A DNA stretch of 64,000 nt from Chinchilla lanigera (Eukaryota; Chordata; Mammalia; Rodentia; Chinchillidae), in the NCBI RefSeq assembly GCF_000276665.1, contig NW_004955405.1, forward strand, positions 11,201,408 through 11,265,407. The letters are read 5' to 3'. A program made the position numbers and the translations under genes. This document shows, one piece after another, positions 31,549-42,891 of this stretch. The notes below the pieces were generated by a model. It ran no database searches. It was not told the DNA's origin and saw nothing but the letters and a program-made list of their open reading frames with translations. Each line of letters begins with the position of its first letter. The first letter of the stretch is position 1.

Positions 31549-33480
31549 CTAGACAGAGGAAAAAATAGTTATAAAATTGGATGAAAAATTAACCCACACA
31601 TTTAAATATCACAAAGGCTGTCTCCAGGCAAGTGCGTTCTTTTGCTTGTCATGGCTCCTGAGGCACGGGGCCAGGATATTTATGATCCTTCCTCAAAACT
31701 GCCTCCTCTAAAGTAAACATATCAAGTTAAGGGAGTGGCTCTGGGCAGAGCAGAGAATGGCACCGCGAGATAGGAGGTGGTTAGACTTCAGAAACAACAA
31801 CCTGCTTTTCCTGCTCTCTATAACAAATAAGGTTTTGTTCCCAGGTAAAAGGACATTGTGTCTCAACTCATGTGTGCACTGTATTTTGTTAAGACAAAAT
31901 TTTTTCCAGTACGATGAAATACATTTATAAATCTGCAAAATCTCCAACCTTAGGCACAAAAACCTTTTACCATTAAGCTTGGAGAGTGAAACAACTGTTA
32001 TGTACCTGCCTTCCAAAGCCAGATTTTTTTCCTGAAAACATTTCCAGAGTTGCCATAAATGCACCAAGGTTGCAGGAAGTAGAGAAGGAGAAATAGCTTC
32101 TTCTACCATGCTAAGATCATTCCACTTTTATCTCTATTACTTTATGATGTGAAAAGAAAAATATTTTCTGGAGTCATTCTCTGACTGCCCCCATTATGTT
32201 CCCCTTCTAGTGCCTGGCCATTTTTGATAGTCTGGTTTGTTTTTAAGGTGGACACTATTTCCTCCTTCTGATAAATTATGCATTGCAACACCTCCATTTC
32301 ACCAAATCAGTTTCTAGATCCCTGATCCTCTAGGGGCCAAAAAAAAAAAAATCTAAAATGGGCAAGTGATCATGGATTAATAACCATAGATTATACGATT
32401 AGTTTCTAGTGCTAAATAATAGGCAACTATCCCCAGGTAAAAGCAATGTTCTCTGACCTAACCAGACAGGTATGTACTGCTTTGTGTAAACAAACTGGAT
32501 CATGCTGATTTACACACCCTGCCTCTCAACTGAAGTTCTTTTCCCTAATAAAAGAACCCTATACTTCAAAAATTTGTTGTGAAAATAACTCTTTTTAAAA
32601 CTTTATTAAATTCTGTACAGTAAGTGAGCCTGGACTTCTTCCAAAAGAATATTTTTCTAATTTTTACTGACATACAATCCTACTAAGCAACTATAAACAG
32701 TATATTTTAGTGTATTGTCAGCAATAATGTTTAGTGTTAAAGACCACATTTGGAATTAGCTCCAACAATAATGACTTAATCTTTTAATCATCACTAATGT
32801 TGGTGTTCTGTGCTGTTTCCTCTTAGAAAATGGAAATACTTCCATAAACTCATACTGAGATCTTAGTGTGTAAAGGATAATCTATGGCTGAAAGAAAAGA
32901 CTTTTACTGGATGAAAAAACTGAATTTATAATTCCCAAAATGATTATTTGTCATAGAGAAGTAAGATCAAAAGAAGTACTATTCTGTTGATAAATGTGTA
33001 TTAAATGCTTACTTTGCTTGAGTTTGGAGTTGACTTTCTGGTAGATACCAACTTCCCCCTCAAAGGAATAGCCTTTTGCACTCTGAGTATTTGTGTTTCA
33101 GAGTGCTTGCACTCTGTAACACAATCAGTGAGTGTGTTCTCATAGGAAAATGACTCTGTGTGATACAACTCCCATTCCACTGCAAAACCAATACAACAAT
33201 ACTGTGCATCTCTCTCAATTTCTTTCCCAGTAAGTTTGCACAGCTCCTCCCCAGGTTAAATATTACAGTGTGGTTTTTATATTTGTCTTTCTTTCTTGCC
33301 TGATAGGTAATCATTCCCCAGAGTCTTTCATGGTCCTTAATATCTTTCATAACTGTTTCCTGTATTTCATCTTTTGGCCACCTGTCATTGTCCTGTCATC
33401 TCTCTTCTCCTACTTGACCCCTTTCAGTAGAAAGACAGTACCCTGCCAGTCTCCTCCCCTCTGCCCAAGCACTCCCAAGT
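31549..33480. other. Upstream flank of TSPAN8, no gene seen
   Basis: No coding family, RNA gene or nameable repeat. A 133-codon minus-strand open frame at 31708-32109 has no recognisable domain and is treated as chance. The sequence may contain regulatory DNA for TSPAN8, but nothing here shows it directly. Confidence 0.5.
31568..31595 (-). promoter_or_regulatory. Candidate TSPAN8 proximal promoter elements (TATA/CDX-like and HNF1-like)
   Basis: On the minus strand TTTTATAAC (31576-31568) fits a TATA box or a CDX2-type site. Just upstream, GGGTTAATTTTTCAT (31595-31581) carries one perfect half of the HNF1 palindrome and a poor second half. TSPAN8 is an intestinal epithelial gene, so CDX and HNF1 sites would make sense. 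This is motif matching in AT-rich DNA and could be chance. Confidence 0.25.
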
Positions 33481-33483
33481 TCT

Positions 33484-33488
33484 TTTGT

Positions 33489-33548
<60 letters not shown>

Positions 33549-33717
33549 TTTCTTTCTTTNNNNNNNNNNNNNNNNNNNNNNNNNNNNNNNNNNNNNNNNN
33601 NNNNNNNNNNNNNNNNNNNNNNNNNNNNNNNNNNNNNNNNNNNNNNNNNNNNNNNNNNNTTTCTTTCTTTCTTTCTTTTTCTTTCTTTCTTTCTTTCTTT
33701 CTTTCTTTTCTTTCTTT

Positions 33718-33777
<60 letters not shown>

Positions 33778-33944
33778 TTTTTCCTTTCCTTTCCTTTCCC
33801 TTCCTTTCCTTCTTCTTCCTTTTCTTCTTCTTCTTCTTCTTCTTCTTCTTCTTCTTCTTCTTCTTCTTCTTCTTCTTCTTCTTCTTCTTCTTCTTCTCTT
33901 CTCTCTCTCCCTCTCTCCCCCTCTCTCCCTCTCTCTCTCTCTCT
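33484..33944. repeat. Giant pyrimidine simple repeat (CTTT, TTC, CT)
   Basis: (TTTC)n flanks the gap on both sides (33484-33559 and 33660-33780), followed by TTTCC-type units, about 25 perfect TTC units (33823-33897), then CT-rich DNA. It abuts the B1 at 33945 on its tail side, so it is best read as that SINE's A-tail grown into a GAAA/GAA/GA array on the minus strand. Confidence 0.93.
33560..33659. other. Assembly gap of exactly 100 N
   Basis: One hundred N inside the CTTT array, a conventional placeholder size. The true length of the repeat is unknown. Confidence 0.98.
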
Positions 33945-34087
33945 GTTTGAGACAAGGTCTTGCTGTGTAGTTGAGACGGCCTTGCACTCACTATGTAACA
34001 CAGGCTGCTTCATGGAAGGAGCTCATGGCAATCCTCCTACCTCTGCCTCCTGAGTACCAGGATTACAAACATGCACCACAAGCTTGG
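33945..34087 (-). repeat. B1-like SINE, antisense on plus strand
   Basis: Plus strand reads 'gtttgagacaaggtcttgct', 'gtgtagttgagacggccttg', 'atcctcctacctctgcctcc', 'gagtaccaggattacaaaca'. This is the standard reverse B1, with Pol III box sequence partly preserved. Confidence 0.9.
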
Positions 34088-34179
34088 GTCAGAATTCGTA
34101 TTTTGAACCATTATTGGTCATGTAATTTCTCTGATTTAAAACCAACTTAAGGATGGCTTCTTGTCATCCACAGCATAGA

Positions 34180-34500
34180 TTTCAGAGTTCTTCGGGTGGC
34201 ATTCAGAACACATAGTCCCCACCATGAAAGGCTCTCTCTTGCTCCTTTTTTGCCTTGACAGCTTGCATTCCTAGAAGAGTAACCGCAGAATTCACACACA
34301 GGCCTACAGCATGCCTCTGGGTCGTGCTGTGCCTTCTGCCTGGAATATGCTTCCCCATCTTCTACACCTGGTGGGTTCTTGCTAACACTCCTCGGTGCTC
34401 ACTTCAGATGTCCTTTCATCTGCGGAGCCTTCCCTCCCTCATCTGCTGCCCCGACTCTGTGCAGCCTTACTTGCTTCTCATTCTGTATGTCCTTATGATC
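34180..34500 (+). repeat. L2 3' region
   Basis: Shows the L2 end pattern: 'ccttctgcctggaatatgct', 'tccccatcttctacacctgg', 'tcttgctaacactcctcggt', 'agatgtcctttcatctgcgg', 'agccttccctccctcatctg'. Open frames across it are by-products. Confidence 0.75.
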
Positions 34501-35249
34501 TGAGCAAAGCTTTACTCTACAGTTGCCTTCTTATATTCCTTTATTTGGGTCTCTTCCAATTTGATCCTTTGTGCTCAAAGGTAGAAATCTTGGCCTACTC
34601 CTCATTGTATCTTTACCATCTTGCTTTGGAGATAAAACTCCACGCAGCTCCCCAGGAAGTTCAAACAGTGATGCTTCATAGGTTCTCTGTGGAAGTACCA
34701 ACATGCTACTCTTCCCTCCTAAGAAGACAACTCTCGGAAAAAGAATAACTTCTTTATTTTAGACTTTTCTTAAGAAGGACATGTATAGCAATTCCTTAGA
34801 GAATGTAGTTCCGAAGACATATCTGGGTTAGTGTTACAGAACGCACAATCATGTCTACAGGAATATTATTCTAGGCAAACTCCTATGTGAGATGAACGCA
34901 TCCAGGGGGACTGAGTGGCTCCTGCTCACAAAACAGGACAGTGACCTAACCCTTTCTAGAAATGAGATTCCCTGATCAATAGTATGTCCATTGCATCAAC
35001 CATGTCTTAAATGAAATTAGTCATTTAGAGTTTGAGGAGTTGTTACATAACAGATAATTTAGCAATAGTGGGGTATGTTGGGGTCAGGCCAGAAGTGTTG
35101 ATAATAAACTAAGATCCTGTGAAAGATAAGACCAGGAAGGACAGTCAAGGGACAGCGAGACAGCAAACCACAACCAGGGCAAAGCAGAAAGAAAGCCCAA
35201 TATATTCAAATAAAATTTTCCTAATGTTACAAACATGCCAATAATACTA

Positions 35250-35278
35250 CTATGAGTAGTTATTATTACTACTCATAG
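35250..35278. repeat. Perfect 11-bp stem inverted repeat
   Basis: ctatgagtagt (35250-35260), 7-nt spacer, then actactcatag (35268-35278). No adjoining T-run or gene, so no terminator role is proposed. Confidence 0.85.
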
Positions 35279-35396
35279 AGGATACCCAGGTAAAGCAAGA
35301 CATAGATTCAAAACTGATTAATCTATGAGATAGTCACCATTGTACCAGGTTTTGATAGCCACATGTGACACCTACCAGGGAAAAGGGGTGGGGAGA

Positions 35397-35438
35397 GGGA
35401 GAGAGACAGAGAGAGACAGAGAGAGACAGATAGAGAGC
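35397..35438 (+). repeat. (GAGAGACA)n simple repeat
   Basis: 'gagagacagagagagacaga' repeated about four times. Confidence 0.9.
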
Positions 35439-35469
35439 CACACCATCAGAAAAACCAGACTTACATTTG

Positions 35470-35885
35470 GAATCAGACCAAGTTTGTGTCCCCCAAAGTC
35501 CCTATGTTGGAAACTTAATTCCCAATGCAACAGTACTGAGAGGGGGACCGACAAGAGGTGATTAGGTCATGAGGAATTTTCCATCATAGCTGGAGTGGGT
35601 CCATATTTTTAAGAGTGGATTTGTTGTAAAAATAAGTTCAGCTTTCTCTCACGCTCTCATCTTTCCTCTTTCTGTCCTGTGTCTGCACACACACTCTCTT
35701 TCACTTCTGCCTTCCTGGGATGGTGCAGCTAAAAGGCCTTCACTATGTGCAGGCCCCTTGAGCTTGAGTTTTCTAGTCTCCAGAACTTTAAGAAATACAG
35801 ATAGATCTGTAATCTTGTAAGTTTCTCTCCTTTATAAATTACTCATTCTCTAGTATTCTATCACAGCAGCACAAAATGGGCTAAG
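35470..35885 (+). mobile_element. MaLR-type LTR
   Basis: 'tttgtgtcccccaaagtccc', 'gaggtgattaggtcatgagg' and an end 'cacagcagcacaaaatgggc' are MST/MTD-type LTR landmarks. Diverged, solo. Confidence 0.8.
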
Positions 35886-35989
35886 AAAGGTCCTGATCCA
35901 GAGAGCAGACAAAGATGGGTACTTCATATTTTCATAATGGTATTACCCTCCCCTCTATAAGTCATATTCAAAATCTCATTTAACAAACT

Positions 35990-36075
35990 ATATTGCAAGA
36001 GACTGTACTAGATGCTGGTGATACAGAAGTTCACAAACAAAATAAAAACCTCTACCTTCATGAAGCTTGTAGTGA
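35990..36075 (+). repeat. Ancient interspersed repeat fragment
   Basis: 'actgtactagatgctggtga', 'ctaccttcatgaagcttgta': similar to a widespread mammalian repeat with a 'ctcatggagcttacat' core. Family not named. Confidence 0.4.
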
Positions 36076-36336
36076 GAAGATAAATTCCTCCTGGTATTTT
36101 TTTCCCAAAATTTGATGATCCAACGTACTTGTCAGTGGAATATGTAATAAAAAGACAAATCTTGAGTTTTAAAGAAAAGATTCTTTGCCTTCCTATTCAA
36201 TCTCACTGTAATATGTACATATTTATATTTTAAAATGACCTTGTGAGTAGTAAATTCATTTTCTCAAAGACTAGTAACAATAAGAATATGATGTTGAAAG
36301 TTCTTTTCCTTATGACCATACTTAGAGGTGGGTGTG

Positions 36337-36430
36337 GTTTGGTTTTTCTCCTGTACCAGGAACCGAACTCATGACCTTGCGCTTGCCAGGCAGGCACTTT
36401 TTTTTGCCGCTGAGCTAAATCCCCAGACCC
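36337..36430 (-). mobile_element. ID-type SINE with perfect target-site duplication
   Basis: Reversed ID: 'ctgtaccaggaaccgaactc', 'atgaccttgcgcttgccagg', 'gctgagctaaatccccagac'. Flanked by identical 14-bp 'tagaggtgggtgtg' at 36323-36336 and 36431-36444. An internal T8 run (36399-36406) interrupts the tRNA-like body. Confidence 0.93.
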
Positions 36431-36444
36431 TAGAGGTGGGTGTG

Positions 36445-38657
36445 AAAAGGCAACAGGTCATGCACCCAATTCACATGAAGGGAAAATTCTGGTTCTCTTT
36501 AGCGTTTCTCATTATAAACAATCTTTTCTCTTATTTCTGGAAAGTTGGAGCAGCTCACTTATGGACTTTGTGGAGCAGAGTCTTGGTTTTACTTTTTTCT
36601 CTCTAATCCAGTTACAGCCTTCAGATGCCCAACATTCTTTGGCTTTCATGTGAGCTCACTACTCTGTGCTTCCTACCCTGTATCCTTAAACACACAGGTT
36701 GATGAAAACCTTCTACATCTTCCCACTGTGAGTGGAAGGCATCTGGCAGGAGCACAGTAGCTTTGCTTCTTTTGACAAACATTTTAAAATAATAATATAT
36801 ATTATATTATTACTTCCAGCTCAGAAATAAAATGCAGCTTAGAATTGTGGCTATTCAATATCAGATATCAACACTTTTCATTTTCTATAGATATTTTATT
36901 CTAAAATATTCATAATTTCTACCTAACAAAAAATTCTAATCAAGTAGGTTGTGTAAGGACAATATGTAGCCACATATGAGAAAAATAGATTTTGGCACAC
37001 CAAATGTGCCAGTAAGTATTTATAAGTAAAAAATGAGACAAAATAGTACACAGATTAAAAATGCAACTTCAGAGCTTGGTGAAATAGAGGTGCTTATGAA
37101 TTCTCATATATTCTTTTTATACTTGCAGTAGTGATGGCAGGTAGAGAAAAAACCTGCTGCTGAGTAGAGCCTAGTTTCAGGTCCTGGGCTTGACATCTCC
37201 CTGGGATAATCTGTTCTTAGGAAAGCTTCACCTTAAATGCTCTCCCAGGAGCAAGAATGTCAATTTCTTAGTTTATCAAAAGAAATGAATCCAAAGAACC
37301 ATTCAGCACAAGACAGCAGCTGTTCAGAAAATCCTTACCCTTTAAAAAAAAAGTGTCACATAAACCTAATCATGCCCAGATGGTAGATTCTGGGATGAAT
37401 TCAGTAAACGAGTCAGATGTGTTGTCAGAATTTGATATGATCTGCTGATGAGTCTGGAACCATCCTAGTGATCCAGCAGACAAACCCTCCAGATGAAGCT
37501 CTTTGTGGCCTTAGCACCTTTTCCCTTCATATCTCTGTGACACGCCACCAAAGTCTTTCTTCCCTGGGTTCCCTGCCTGGGGCACTATTCAGTCCCTATC
37601 CACCCTGGGATCACAGTCTATCTCCAGACAAGCATTTATGGTAATTTATTGGTTTCCATTTGCCAGAATTATGGTTCAGTTTTCCTTCTGAGATCATAGA
37701 TTACTTGCATTTTAAATATTTCTAAAATTCTCACTTACACGTAATTGATATCTTGGTCCAGTTCTATAGATTTTAGTAGATAATTTTTCTCAGAAGTCAA
37801 TCTTATTTTCCTTCTTTCCAGACTGGGACTTACCCACCTGTAGATGAATGCTGAGCAACAGAATGAAGAACACAAAACCTGGCTTTGTAATCTCCAGCCC
37901 ACAATCACTGAATGATCCTTTTTTGTAGTGAATATTTACCTGGTTATTTGCTTTTTGGTTTTAAAGTTTAAATGCCAACTTATTTTTCTGTGAGCTCTCT
38001 GAATTAGTCCTTTGTTTAGTTAAGTTCACAAGGTACACATTAGCTGCTGAATCAATTAGGTTCTGAGTTAATAATGTTGAAGACGAAAAGAAGTGAGTAG
38101 AGACAACCAACACAGAATTTAAAATGAAATAATAAGAAGAAGAGAATAGGGTGGGGATGTCTAACACTTTTATCAGACACCCAGCTTCTCAAATCCAAGA
38201 AACAAACAAAATGTTAGACTGCATTTAACAGAGGTTTGTCCCATGACTGGTCAGAAATAAAGATAGACTTTTACTCATAATACAAATTAGGATCTCACAA
38301 GTGACTAAGTCAAAATTAGAAGAATTTATTCAACCTCACATATGAGAATGTATTACAGGACTATTATGGTTCCCAGACAACAATAAAAAAAAAAAGGAAG
38401 TCATTGTAAAATTTATGAGGAAATCCCAAACTTCCATTTCACGCTTTTATAAGAAATAACAAAATATGTCCCAAATAAGCTCAGGTAAAAAATAATTCAT
38501 GCTCTGCTTTGAATGATTTCTTTTTACCACAAAGTGTTCTATTTTAAGTTTTCTTCAGCATTTGAAAAACTTGATTTTTCTCTTAACATGAGGAGAGTAG
38601 GAAAGAAATGGCTATGCCAGGAAACCTGTGGCTGAAAAGAGAGAACAAAAGCCTGGC
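36445..38657. other. Intergenic stretch, nothing recognised
   Basis: No coding family, RNA gene or nameable repeat. Short open frames only. Confidence 0.5.
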
Positions 38658-38744
38658 TGCATTTTCCTCACCATCATCCCGTAGGAGTGAACTACCTAAT
38701 TTTAATAACATAACATAAAAGTGTACATATTTAGGAATACAGTT
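38658..38744. repeat. Direct duplication, copy 1
   Basis: 87 bp matching 39978-40064 with a single difference (G at 38734, A at 40054). Sequence starts 'tgcattttcctcaccatcat' and ends 'ggaatacagtt'. Confidence 0.97.
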
Positions 38745-39544
38745 TCCAAATACAGTCTTCCCCAAACCAGGAATGGACTGTGCGTTTTCTTCTAGAATTT
38801 TCTTTTGTTTCCTTTTGCTATTAATAGCCAGGCATTAATGTATCCTTCCCTGACCTTCTCAGCAATTCTTTTACTTATTAACCCCCTGGTTAATTAAGAA
38901 AGTGACTCTCTATAGGCCAACCTTGTGAGGGAGTCAGAAATTTTACTCTAAATAAGTTACCTTTGGGTGTCATTCAAGTGCCTACGGGTAAAACAAATCT
39001 TGGGGACAAATCTTGTTTTGTTTCATAAGAGTCTAATTTTGCTCACACTAATCTATAAAAGGAGACCTTACTGGGGGTTTGCTTTATTTTGTTAACTTAT
39101 GAAAGAATCTAAAGTCTTTCTGCATGATAATTTCTTTGCACAATATTTTTAGTTGAGGTTTTGGAGAGCCAGGAAATTTCTGTGTCCCTTCTATTCACCT
39201 TCCTCTTCACTTCACGCTTTCTTGAGTACAGGAGTGTGAAGTGGTATCGTTAAGCCAGAAAGACTGGCCCAGCCAAGACCCTCCAAAAGGAATGGGTAGA
39301 TATGGGAACACACTCGAGGATTTCTAGCAACCAACACAGGATCTGCTACATAAAAAGTGTCAGCCAGAAGTGTCAAGTTTCTTGAGGATCATTGTTTTCC
39401 CTGCCAGTCCCCTAAGGAGATTTCTGAGAAGGAAATAGTTCATAAAGCAAATCTCTGTGCAGTAAAAGATTAGGTCACTGCCCAACTTTGAACCCTCTAA
39501 TGCAGTCCCATCACTAGTAGAATACAATCCAAAACCACACGAGA

Positions 39545-39715
39545 TGGGCCCTTGGCTCTGACCCGGACCACTTTCTTTCTCACTTTCTCCATAGCTCATG
39601 CTGCTCTGGCCCCAGAGGGGTCCTTGCTGCTCCTTGAACTTGACAAGTATATTCCTCACTTGGAGGTGTCACATTTCTTTTTCCTTTTCCAGAACCCTTT
39701 CTGCAAAGCTGGACA
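39545..39715 (+). repeat. Probable L2 fragment
   Basis: 'cttggctctgacccggacca', 'gtccttgctgctccttgaac', 'ttgacaagtatattcctcac' follow the L2 consensus order. Diverged. Confidence 0.55.
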
Positions 39716-39819
39716 TTTCATTCTCTCTGTTCATTATGTTACACATGTGTTGACCTGTTGTTTTTTTTTTTTCTGTTTCCATTCTAGAGTTTTGAACTTT
39801 AGAAGGTCAGGGGCATAGA

Positions 39820-40545
39820 AAGACAATGGTGGACAGCACAGCATAGTAAATGCCAAGTTATAAGAAAAAATAGAGCCTACCCTACTCGAACAGGCCTTAC
39901 AGTCTACCATCTTGAGGTAGCAAACAAAGAATTATTCAAGGAACCACTAGAGAGAGAAAAATTGCAGTATTCTGTGTTGCATTTTCCTCACCATCATCCC
40001 GTAGGAGTGAACTACCTAATTTTAATAACATAACATAAAAGTGTACATATTTAAGAATACAGTTCCTCCACAGTAAGTGGAGGAACTACTTCACATTCGT
40101 TGGAACTCTGAGGAGGTGACGTTTGAGGTGAGTCTTTCTTACCTGATAAGAAAAAGGCACAAACCTGGCCAAGACCTAGGTTAAGAGCATTCCAGACAAA
40201 AAGGAAACAGCGCAAGAGCTCCAGGTAAGCAAGAACTTGGCATGCTGGAGCAAGTCAGTCAGCGTGGGCACAAAGAATGATGAGTAGCGTGATATGAGAC
40301 AAGTTCACAGAGGGCATTCTAAGCCAGCAGAAAAAGAATGAAGTCATTCCAGAGTTGCTGCAAGTGCAGGCAGGTTTTAAGCAGTGGACTGACGTGACCC
40401 AGTGGTCCACGCAGAGAATGATGATAGCTGCTCAAGGGAGAGAGTAGAAGAGAGGAGGGAGTGGATTCAGGATATGCTTTAGAGGTGACATCAGCTTTGA
40501 GAGTGAAAGAAAATGAGAAATACGGATACAACCCAGATTTCTACT
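39820..40545 (+). repeat. Ancient mammalian interspersed repeat, interrupted
   Basis: 'ctgaggaggtgacgtttgag', 'ggttaagagcattccagaca', 'ggttttaagcagtggactga' and 'cgtgaccc' follow a well-known old mammalian repeat whose name I cannot give with confidence. The 87-bp duplicated block sits inside it. Confidence 0.5.
39978..40064. repeat. Direct duplication, copy 2
   Basis: Second copy of 38658-38744, exactly 1,320 bp away, embedded in an old interspersed repeat. Probably the derived copy. Confidence 0.97.
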
Positions 40546-41612
40546 TGAACAAGTTAGCTGATAGGGATGCCACCGAGAGAGGAAACAGAGAGTAGTAGTT
40601 CTATTTTCAACATTATAGAGTTGAGAAGCCTATCAGATGCCCAGTTAGGAATATCAAAGCAACTGCTCAATATATGAATATGGAATTTAGGGAAATTTTC
40701 AGGGCTGCAGATGAAGATTTATATATTTAAGCCATATGGATAATATTTAAAAGCAAAGTGCTAGATAAAATGAACTAAGGACAAGGTGTCAGTAGATAAC
40801 ATCAGAAGTCTGATCTTTTCCTTACAGCATAATATTTAAAGTTGTAGAAGGGAGGAGTAAAAACATAGGACTAAAAAGCAGTTAACAGTGAGTTAGAAAA
40901 AGCAGCATCATGTCCAGGAAGCAAAAAAAAAAAAAAAAAAAAAAAATGTAAGTGTTTTAAAGAAAGAGATGGGTAGCTGCCAAGTTCTGCAGAGAAAGTA
41001 ATACAGTAAGATGAAACTCCTGATCACCACTGGTTTCGGCTGCACGGATATTACTGCTGGGTTTGAGAGTAGACCAGTGTTAGTCACATAGAGGAGTGAA
41101 ATAAGTCAGATATGTAAGATTAAATGTTACATGGGACAGCACATTATATCTTCTTTGGGTCACATAAGAGAGATTGAGTAATGGATGCATGGAAACAACA
41201 TAAGTATATGATGGTAAGTCAGTGACCAGGGCCTGAATCAAACATTTAGGGGAATTTTCAGGATCAGAGAATTGAGCACAATTATCATAAATGCAAAAAC
41301 AGGCAGGTGCATATAAGAGAACAATGCATTCTAGTGTGACATTTTCTGTTCCATGTTGTCATCTTGATTTCTTTTCTCAGAATACAAAGGCTAATTTGAT
41401 GCATGTTAAACTATTCTCCAGGAAAAAAAAATGCATGGGTTCAGCTGAAGCTAGAGCTAATAGTAATGGGAAGGCAAGAAGACTGGTTCTTCAAAGGGGT
41501 ACCTGAGGTTGAAGCCTCTTCTCCATTTTTTCATATGGTATATAAGCTAGAGGTAGGCAATATTTTTAAAGTGGATAGTCCTGTGTTTCCCACAAAGTTC
41601 AGTTATTATAAG
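40546..41612. other. Intergenic stretch, nothing recognised except an A24 run
   Basis: Poly(A) of 24 at 40923-40946. No gene or nameable repeat otherwise. Confidence 0.5.
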
Positions 41613-41677
41613 TGTAATAGTGACTACATGTTCTCATACATTTGTCAGTGACCTTAAAATGTATAACACAGAGTGAA
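41613..41677 (+). repeat. Inverted duplication, arm 1
   Basis: 65 bp whose reverse complement is identical to 42061-42125. Begins 'tgtaatagtgactacatgtt' and ends 'ataacacagagtgaa'. Confidence 0.97.
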
Positions 41678-42060
41678 GTTATCTCAACTTCAGTGCTGTA
41701 TACCTGGCATGTTTTGGGGGCCTTTCTCATGGGTCACTTTTCCGTGTTTATATGTCATATTGATTTCTTTATACCTCTCAGGACATCAAACTCGAGACTA
41801 TAAAGTTAAATCAACTTGTTTCTCTAAGCAACAAACCATCATTCTTTGTCTTTACTTTTTTTCAATAATAGACAATTTTTAGAGCAGTGGTAGGTTTACA
41901 GAAAATTGAGCCAAAATTAGAGAATTCCTACATGCTCCGTACTCGAACCCCCAAATTTTTACCTATTTTCAGCATCTTGTATTATGTGTGGAAGTTATTA
42001 CAACTAATGAGCCAATATTGAGACATTACTACTAAATAAAGTCCATAGTTTATCTTAGGG

Positions 42061-42125
42061 TTCACTCTGTGTTATACATTTTAAGGTCACTGACAAATGT
42101 ATGAGAACATGTAGTCACTATTACA
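42061..42125 (-). repeat. Inverted duplication, arm 2
   Basis: Perfect reverse complement of 41613-41677, spacer 383 bp. This arm sits in the L1M at the position expected from the L1 consensus, so it is the likely source. Confidence 0.97.
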
Positions 42126-42891
42126 GTGTCACACAGAGTAGCTTCACTAAAACTTCCCTATACTCAACCATCTCATCCTTTACTCCCTTCTTCCCCAGCA
42201 ACCACTGATTTGTATATATGTCAATAGTTTTGTTTTTTCCCAAATGCAATCCAGTTGAAATTATAACGTATGTACTCTTTCTAGATTGGCTGTCTTCACT
42301 CAGTGATAAGCATTTAAGTTTCTTCCATGTCTTTTTATGTCCTCAATAGCTTATTTATTTTTATATACCAGTTTATTTTATCCATTCACCCATTTAAGGC
42401 CATAGTGGTTCTATAGTGAATATGAATAAAGCTGCCATAAAAATCCATGCTAAGATGTTGGTATAGACACATTGTTTACTCATTTAGAAAAACGTGAAGG
42501 AACATAAGCACTGGATTGTCTGGTAAGAGGATGATTCATGTTGTACGAAACTGTCAAACTATCTTCCAAAGTGGCCGCACCATTTCACATTTCTACCATC
42601 AATGAATAAGAGGTTTTGTTGTTCTTTATATAGTGTTATCAGTGATTTAGATTTTAGCCTTTTCTAATAGGTAGCCAGTGAGATATCACTGTTGCTTTTT
42701 TTTTGCAATTCTTTGATGACATGTGAGTGGAATATCTTTTTATATGGTTATTTGCCATCTGTATATCTTCTTTTGTGAGGTTCTTTTAGAACTTTTGCCA
42801 AGTTTTGCACTAGGCTGTTTGTTTGTTTTGTTTATTGCTGTCCTAAGTATTCTTTGCATATTTTGGAGACCTATTCGCATTCATATATGTG

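Noticed and set aside
31708..32109. 133-codon minus-strand open frame upstream of TSPAN8
   Set aside because: No domain, no Kozak or splice evidence, no recognisable homology, and a length that can occur by chance. It could overlap an untranslated exon, but nothing shows it.
33270..34013. Long open frames (161-226 codons) on both strands
   Set aside because: They are artefacts of the CTTT/TTC repeat and the 100-N gap, with composition Ser/Phe/Leu or Lys/Glu/Arg only.
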